NCBI GenBank assembly: GCA_036873755.1
Contig: JAVTVY010037187.1
Coordinates: forward strand, 62,001 to 126,000
Direction of reading: 5' to 3'
Source of the DNA: Hanleya hanleyi
Taxonomy: Eukaryota > Mollusca > Polyplacophora > Lepidopleurida > Hanleyidae
DNA length: 64,000 nucleotides
The notes below the pieces were generated by a model. It saw only the letters and a list, made by a program, of their open reading frames with translations, had not been told where the DNA came from and ran no database searches. Position numbers and translations under genes: made by a program. Positions 58,265-64,000 of the stretch are shown piece after piece; positions within the stretch are counted from its first letter, which is position 1; every line of letters starts with the position of its first letter.

Positions 58265-59290
58265 CTGCTAGTCCCCCATTACATGTTTACTAAGTATTTT
58301 TCGCCCAAAATCTATCCGTCAACAACAAGATTAATAATATAGATCGTATAGACTGTGCAAATTTAAACTGTTGAACTCAACAAATCAACAATTTTGTTGA
58401 TCTCCCTGCGAATTTTCTTTCCCAAGAATACACTGTTAAAATTGAGCGATATCAGCAATATACTTACACACCTTATAGATTTAAATGTTTCCACCCACGA
58501 AATTACTAGAGCAAACTCGAAGTAGCGCGGAAATATGTCGAGTTAACCTCGTATGTCCGGTGCGTAATAGAGCATTAAGAATCTTAGCCTTGGGGCAACA
58601 TATGAAATGAAATTACAGAATACATTTTATTTCTTAGACCGGTTTATGAGATATGCACTGGAATGTGTGCTATGGAAATGTAGGTCGGCTTATGGATCAT
58701 AGTTTTATGTGGACAGATGTTACAATTCGCGATCGTTTAGCCCGCTTTGTGGTCTAACGGTACTCCGCCCATATCAATTGGAGTATACGTTAACACCTGA
58801 CAAAGGCTGCCTTTGATGTGGTTTGGTAGCGCCGACCGCAAGTAGGTCATCCAGGGACGACGAGGTCACAGAAGTGAGGACACTATTGGATTCGTACCTT
58901 GCCATTGACGGGCACGAGCTGTGCGATTTGAAGCACCCAAGTAATCTACCCAACATTTTGTAAGGCACGTGGGTTACATGCAGCTGTGCAGAGTAATACT
59001 GTGCTCTTTTTCGAATGTAAACCGAATAACATTTATGGCCAAGTTTGAGAGATAGATTTGCTCTAAGCTGGTTGCGCGATTCAGTGTAGCCAATCAGCGG
59101 CCCTAATTTTCACTTCCGGTTTACACATATAACACCTTTCTGTTTCAGCTACTTCAGGTTTATCCAGTGCTTATGTTGTACCATTCTTACAGTCATCAGA
59201 TTGTTTACCTCCTACTGTCAAATATACCCTCCGATTGTACTGGGGTTGAAATCGCGGCGCGCAGCTTTTGGGCGCATGGCTCTCGGCCAA
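58265..59290. other. No recognisable gene
   Basis: A 64-codon minus-strand frame (58774-58968) has no motif; nothing else is seen. Confidence 0.4.
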
Positions 59291-59292
59291 TC

Positions 59293-59552
59293 AGATACAT
59301 GCTCCCTGTGTCGATCAAAATCGATACAGACCGAATGCGCATGCGCACCACGTTTTCCTGCACAGTGCAGTCAGAGGGTGTTACACCGACATGAAACTTG
59401 TTCATTCATTTAAAAGATATACTGCACGCATTTCCCATGCCCCTCGTATACAGATACGTGCTCCCTGTGTCGATCAAAATCGATACAGACCAAATGCGCA
59501 TGCGCGCCGCGTTTTTCTGCACAGTGCAGTCAGCGGGTGTTACACCGACAGC
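59293..59552 (+). repeat. ~100-bp direct duplication
   Basis: 59293-59393 and 59452-59552 share CAGATACATGCTCCCTGTGT, CGATCAAAATCGATACAGAC, AATGCGCATGCGC, CTGCACAGTGCAGTCAG and GTGTTACACCGACA, differing at a few positions. The unit contains three short palindromes (ATCGAT, TGCGCATGCGCA-like, CTGCACAGTGCAG). Frames here on both strands are by-products. Confidence 0.85.
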
Positions 59553-59554
59553 TT

Positions 59555-61184
59555 GGGGGGTTACAAACTGTGACTATGGGAGAATGATGTTGTACAAGTC
59601 TCCACTGATTAGATGAATTACTTTTATTCGAGCGTTTGCGGTTTAGCATTTTGGGGTGGTACATAGCAGCCGTTAAAAACATTAAACCCCAACTGACCGG
59701 TCTGGCGACGGCTTAAATATTCCGCAAAAGGGTGTCAGTCGGTGTCCAAATCTAGTTTCGTTATGCATAGATGAATTAGGGGTTGCAAATGTCGCGACCT
59801 GTGCAGATTGAGAGAAAGGTACGAGTCCATAGGATAAGGTGCATAGTGAGCAATGAATCCTCGAATCGTACACTTTAGATGCCAGACACCAGATATCACA
59901 CCAGTCTAAAATTTAACACTGCAAACTCCCCTTTTTTCAATCTCGATTATTATTTAAATGATATTTATCTCCTTAAAGTTCATATAGAGGACAAACCAAG
60001 GCGATGGCAGCTATGTTATAATCGGGTTGTAATCTTCAAGTATTATTTTATTTGTCGTTTTATATTACAAGACACATTTTTCAGTTGAATTATTAGTGCA
60101 GTGAAAAATGAATTAGTTAATATATTGGTCACATGTTATCTAAATTACAGTCGCTGAGCCATATTCAAATCTCATCCGGACAGCTATATTTATTACCTTG
60201 TAAAACCGATAGTCAGCTTCCTGAATGCTTGGTGAAACTGAATCTCAATAGATTTCATAGTTTACCGGTAGGTGAATCATGAAACAATATAAAAATGTGT
60301 ATATTTGGATTGTATGACCTCTCAATTAAATATGTGGATATGCGAGTAATAGTTTTTGATCAAGCTATAGCCCACCTGACATTTTACGCCTTTCAGGCCT
60401 ACTACGTGCAGAGCAACGCCCACGGGTTAGATCAAAACTGGGGGAATATCTAAATTGCTGGTTTACACTATCCCTAAATGCTCCTGGTAAAATGGATGCT
60501 ATATATAGATAAAATATCCCCAGTATAGATACATGTTTGTTTACCGAGGTTACTTCGTTCTAAGCAAATAAGAGCACAAGAGCTACGACCCACAGACATA
60601 TCTGAATGCGTTCGGACGAGTCGTCCGCATCACGAGTTGTCAAAATATATGGCAAGCCGTTTTGGCATTTATCTTTTAAATTTGATATTAAAAATTCTTT
60701 TTTTAATATCTAAAATAAATGTGAGCCGTTTTGTTATTTATTAAAAATCTACTTTTGTTACCAAAATTATTTTTATTACTATTCCAATATATGATCAAAA
60801 ATAAACGAATATATACCAAATCGGCTTGCCATAAAAACAGAAACAAAACAATAAAGTATCAGAGGAAAACATATAATTAATAATAACTGCCACTTGACGA
60901 AAGCCAAGATTGGTTATAGTTTCAATAGATGTTTGATCGTGACTTGCAAACGAGAACACACCCAGAGAACATTGCGCCGTCGAGAGCACAACAGCTTTTC
61001 GCAGTCGTATTCCAGTCGTATTCCTGGGAGGTGTGTGTCTCTGTAGGAGCGAGGATGGGAACATTGATGAGACCAAGAGCAGAACTAGCGCACGGAGTGC
61101 GTGTGATGCAATCTGGTAGCAGGCAAATTTCTAGGTTTATTCGGTTGTTCGCACCTTTCAACAATTTCTATATGATGTGACTGA
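59555..61184. other. No recognisable gene
   Basis: AT-rich; overlapping frames on both strands at 60922-61180 have no motif. Confidence 0.45.
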
Positions 61185-61545
61185 GTCTCCGTGAAGGATC
61201 ACTCCATAATTCCAATTCTAGTCTCCTTGACGGGTCACTCCATAATGTCAGTTCTGGTCTACGTGACGGATCTCTCCATAATGTCATTTCCAGTTTCCGT
61301 GACGTATCCCTCCATAATGTCATTGCTAGTCCATACTGTTAACTCTAGTCTTCGTGACGCGTCACTACATAATGCCAATTCTATTCTCCGTGAAACTTCA
61401 CTCCATAATGTCAATTCTAGCTTCTGTGATGGATTACTCCATCATACCAGTTCTAGTCTCCGTGACGGATACCTCCATAATGTCATTTCTATAATCTCCG
61501 TGATAGACCACTCCATCATATCAGTTCTAGTCTCCGTAACGGATC
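61185..61545 (+). repeat. 36-bp minisatellite, about 10 copies
   Basis: Unit: CTCCGTGACGGATCACTCCA followed by TAATGTCAATTCTAGT. Most steps are exactly 36 bp; one unit is shortened to 19 bp and one is 38 bp. The period is 12 codons, which keeps a 158-codon frame (61191-61667) open; this is a by-product. Confidence 0.9.
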
Positions 61546-62200
61546 ATTTTGTAACGTTTTTACTACGTATATGCAGGAAAAGGTGTTTTACCGACCTTTT
61601 TATTGTGCCATCCCTGCGTGCAACCACGCACTGTGCGACTTTTGAATGCACTGTTTGTTTAAGGTAACAGTCAATGAACAGACGAAGTTGCAGCGTGCTT
61701 CGACGTGTTCAGAGGCAATCCTATTTTATAAAGAGAATAAAGTGTAGGGCGATCTCTTTAGTGTCATTGAGGGAATAACACGTAGGCGTCTATCCGGGCA
61801 AAACACTCACGGATACTTGCAACTGAGCTTAAAGGGGATGAAATATAGGACACATTGCCCGGCTTCTAATTTGCTTAAACATGGATATATTCGGTGAGTC
61901 CATGAGAGTACGACTTGATTGGGCACTCCTGAAAATTACGACTGGCCTATTGGTTATACCGAAAGTATTTTCGAAATATTCCTCGGTATGCTCAGCTCGT
62001 TTCGTAAAAGTCAGCCATCTCTCGTCGCACGAGTGGATGACACTCCCAGAGTGGATGACACTCCCAGAGTGGCCCAAGTGATGCTTTATACCGCGCCAAT
62101 CATCTGAGGCATAATCCACCTTTCCCGCTTCTATAAGACCAAATGTTTGTCCCGGCGCATCAACGGGTCCATTTACGCCTGACTCCCGGTGTAGCAATAA
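61546..62200. other. Overlapping open frames on both strands, none recognised
   Basis: Minus-strand frame 61829-62314 (161 codons) overlaps plus-strand frames of 62-66 codons. A 15-bp direct repeat (GAGTGGATGACACTCCCA) at about 62030-62065 is visible. I cannot support a gene on either strand. Confidence 0.35.
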
Positions 62201-62398
62201 TGGTTGTCCCGCAGTACTGGTTGTCCTTCGGACAACCTCTACCTGGCAGTGGTTGTCCTGACTGAAACTGTTGTCCACTCGATACATATTACTCTTGTAC
62301 ATGTTGTAATGCATTATATATTATATTTGCACCCGGACAACTATTCATGGGGACAACCTGTCTTATTACAACAGTGGCAATATTAGTTGTCCCCCATG
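62200..62398. repeat. GTTGTCC repeat cluster with a perfect 8-bp hairpin
   Basis: GTTGTCC occurs at least six times (both strands). GGTTGTCC-TTC-GGACAACC (62217-62235) is a perfect hairpin. GGGGACAACC at 62351 and GTTGTCCCC at 62388 may be the right-hand counterparts of a small MITE. Confidence 0.6.
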
Positions 62399-62460
62399 AC
62401 GTGCTGTCCATCTTATTATCAGGCAATTTAGGTCACGGTATAAAGGTGACAAATTTTCAG

Positions 62461-62560
62461 TGGCTCGGCAGCTGTCCCAAGTGTGCAGGGGAAAGAGGCG
62501 CGGTAATATGGATGAGCGGGGTTCCAGTAAGTTGTGGGTTCGAATCCCATCCGCGTCACA
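62461..62560 (+). ncRNA. tRNA-like Pol III promoter (tRNA-derived SINE or pseudogene)
   Basis: A perfect B-box GGTTCGAATCC (62537-62547) sits in a T-arm-like stem. A box-A-like TGGCTCGGCAGCTG is at 62461-62474, farther away than in a tRNA. A 7-bp acceptor-like pairing (GGCGCGG with CCGCGTC, one wobble) would give a body about 61 nt long, too short for a tRNA. Confidence 0.4.
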
Positions 62561-62847
62561 TTATTTTTTTATTAAGGTACATTAGTAGTATATAAAAGCC
62601 ATTTCAGGTTAATTTTCACCCGGATGTAGAGGTCATTTGTGGCGGTCACGTGGCGGTCGGGGAGGTCAAGTGCACTATAGTTCCGCCAGAATCACCAAAA
62701 GCTACCTCCAGCACAGGAGAGTTCCAATTGTTGGAGGGAATGTATTCAGAATGTATTCATCCGCGGTGATGCGATCTGGCAGCGGTTTTGGCGGTGATTC
62801 GGTCTCGCGAAAAAGCTTCCGCGGAGAAAAAGTAGTCCCTAGATAAA

Positions 62848-63225
62848 ATGGTCCGATGGGGTCGAGTGAGGTATCAAAGTGAAGCATTCGTGAAGGGGCA
62901 TCTAATGGGCTGGGTGTGGGGTTGAAATATCGGCATTCTGCGCATGCGCGGTGGCCCAAGGGTATGAAAATAGCCGTTTTGGGATGTAGGGGAGCCCCTA
63001 ATGGTCCAATGGGGTCGAGTGAGGTATCAAAGTGAAGCATTCGTGAAGGGGCATCTGATGGGCTGGGTGTGGGGTTGAAATAGGGCCATTCTGCGCATGC
63101 GCGATGGCCCAAGGGTATGAAAATAGACGTTTTGAGAGCTAGGGGAGTCAGTAATGGTCCGATGGAGTTGAGTGAGGTATCAAAGTGAAGCATTCGTGAA
63201 GGGGCATCAGATGGGCTGGGTGCAT
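62848..63225 (-). repeat. 153-bp tandem repeat, about 2.5 units
   Basis: ATGGTCCGATGGGGTCGAGT recurs at 62848, 63001 and 63153, with TATCAAAGTGAAGCATTCGT, CATCTAATGGGCTGGGTGTG and CTGCGCATGCGCGGTGGCCC in each unit. As the period is 51 codons, a 163-codon minus-strand frame stays open. It is repetitive and not recognised. Confidence 0.9.
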
Positions 63226-64000
63226 GTACAATTTTTCCTGAAAAAAAAACACGGACTTTATCGAAAAATCCGGGAAAATGCCTATATGGGGTATGGGGGG
63301 TATATAGGTCGCCGGGCTTAACGGGGCATTTCTTTCAGCTTAGGTCTTTAGGAGAACGTGTCACAGTGAAAAAAGACATCACAGTTATTTCCCTATATTA
63401 TGGAAACTTTTAGCGGCCAATTTTAGTATCTATAGGTCGGCATTTATATATTGGCAGAATTTTCTCGTGTAACTCAAACATCCTCCACATGGATCAGCTG
63501 TTTTTATGTCAACAAACACCTCTATTTTTAGTTTCATTCGCGCGATTGCATGGACGTCCACTGCCGGTTTTGGACCATTTATAAATGCAAATTTCACGTA
63601 TTTTCTCAAGCAGCTCATGAAATATAAAGCTCGAGTAATTCTCCACATATGCAGTCAGTCCGGGATATTTTCCCAGCAACTTGACAAGGAACACGGAATG
63701 GGACACCGTACATTTGTTCTACGTTACACATTCCCGCTACATCATGAAATATCCGTACACCATCTCTATCTCTCTTACCCGTACGTCTCAATTTATCTCA
63801 AACTGTTCACAATACATTCTAGAATAATATGATGCACGAATTTAAGAGTTTTGTGTAACAAAATGGCGTCTAGGGTGACAATTGGCACCATTCCCCCGGA
63901 TAATCGTACCTTTCAAACCATAGCGCCATCTGAACATTATGACGCAAGGGAGACAACTCGGACTAGGCCAAGCCTCTCGTAGGTCCTTATTCGCACATTT
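63226..64000. other. No recognisable gene
   Basis: A 108-codon plus-strand frame (63506-63832) is mirrored by open frames on the minus strand and has no motif. AAGGGAGACAACTC, a motif common in molluscan intergenic DNA, is at about 63947. Confidence 0.45.

Noticed and set aside
58745..58765. tRNA D-arm-like GTGGTCTAACGGTA
   Set aside because: No T-arm or B box follows.
58774..58968. 64-codon minus-strand frame rich in Ser, considered as an exon
   Set aside because: No motif, no consistent splice signals, length within chance expectation.
61191..61667. 158-codon plus-strand frame
   Set aside because: Mostly the 36-bp minisatellite, with length-altering unit changes.
61829..62314. 161-codon minus-strand frame
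   Set aside because: Not in a clear array, but the opposite strand is open too, composition is not distinctive, and I recognise no motif.
62702..63193. 163-codon minus-strand frame with 51-residue repeats
   Set aside because: Product of the 153-bp tandem array; no start context, domain or non-repetitive coding sequence.
63506..63832. 108-codon plus-strand frame
   Set aside because: Both strands are open over the same interval; no recognisable family.

Overview
The window reads as non-coding, repeat-dense nuclear DNA of an animal, most likely a marine gastropod mollusc. Base composition is AT-rich. I found no intact protein gene, no rRNA operon and no confident functional tRNA. The lineage call rests on the repeats. 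It uses a 5S-rRNA-headed SINE and several SINE tails of the form 'gacgttaaatcctactca' running into (gagt)n or (actc)n. It also uses short motifs common in molluscan intergenic DNA, such as 'gagttattgccc', 'gagttatgcccct' and 'agggagacaactc'. This is family knowledge plus inference; no database was searched.

Layout, left to right. 0-10 kb: a fold-back element with a 9-bp target-site duplication (506-1044), a broken reverse transcriptase (3145-3872, 3' region to 4260), a probable LINE 3' end (4377-5142), a long-TIR element (5565-7238) and a small fold-back MITE (9139-9396). 9.5-20 kb: two copies of an unnamed dispersed family, a MITE tandemly duplicated next to another fold-back (12489-13266), a tRNA-like element, the first TTAA-flanked piggyBac-type MITE (18501-19057), a ~160-bp tandem array and an antisense SINE. 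20-33 kb: more SINE and fold-back copies, three or four more piggyBac-type MITE copies (one carrying an 11 x 34-bp minisatellite), a 156-bp tandem array, a 420-bp duplication and a 6 x 41-bp minisatellite. 33-46 kb: a MITE inserted in the 5' end of a 5S-derived SINE, degenerate repeats, a large fold-back (43261-43925), an orphan retroelement 3' end, and long AT-rich stretches with nothing recognisable. 46-54 kb: a 20-bp array decaying into a degenerate array, a ~125-bp satellite, two 835/836-bp TTAA elements in opposite orientation (one nested in a GC-rich fold-back), a LINE 3' end on the minus strand and a second reverse-transcriptase copy. 54-64 kb: hairpin clusters, further MITEs, a possible secreted Cys-rich peptide frame on the minus strand (57330-57686), and 36-bp and 153-bp tandem arrays.

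Nothing here forms a pathway or operon. The biology on view is transposition and its after-effects: precise target-site duplications, nested insertions, micro-inversion, minisatellite birth inside a transposon and possible spread of CRE-like and YY1-like sites. Several long open frames are products of tandem arrays whose period is a multiple of three (156, 36 and 153 bp), or of a 20-bp repeat with few stops, and are not offered as genes. The strongest leads are the TTAA element pair with a conserved open frame, the short inversion inside the reverse transcriptase, and the motif-carrying piggyBac-type MITE family.
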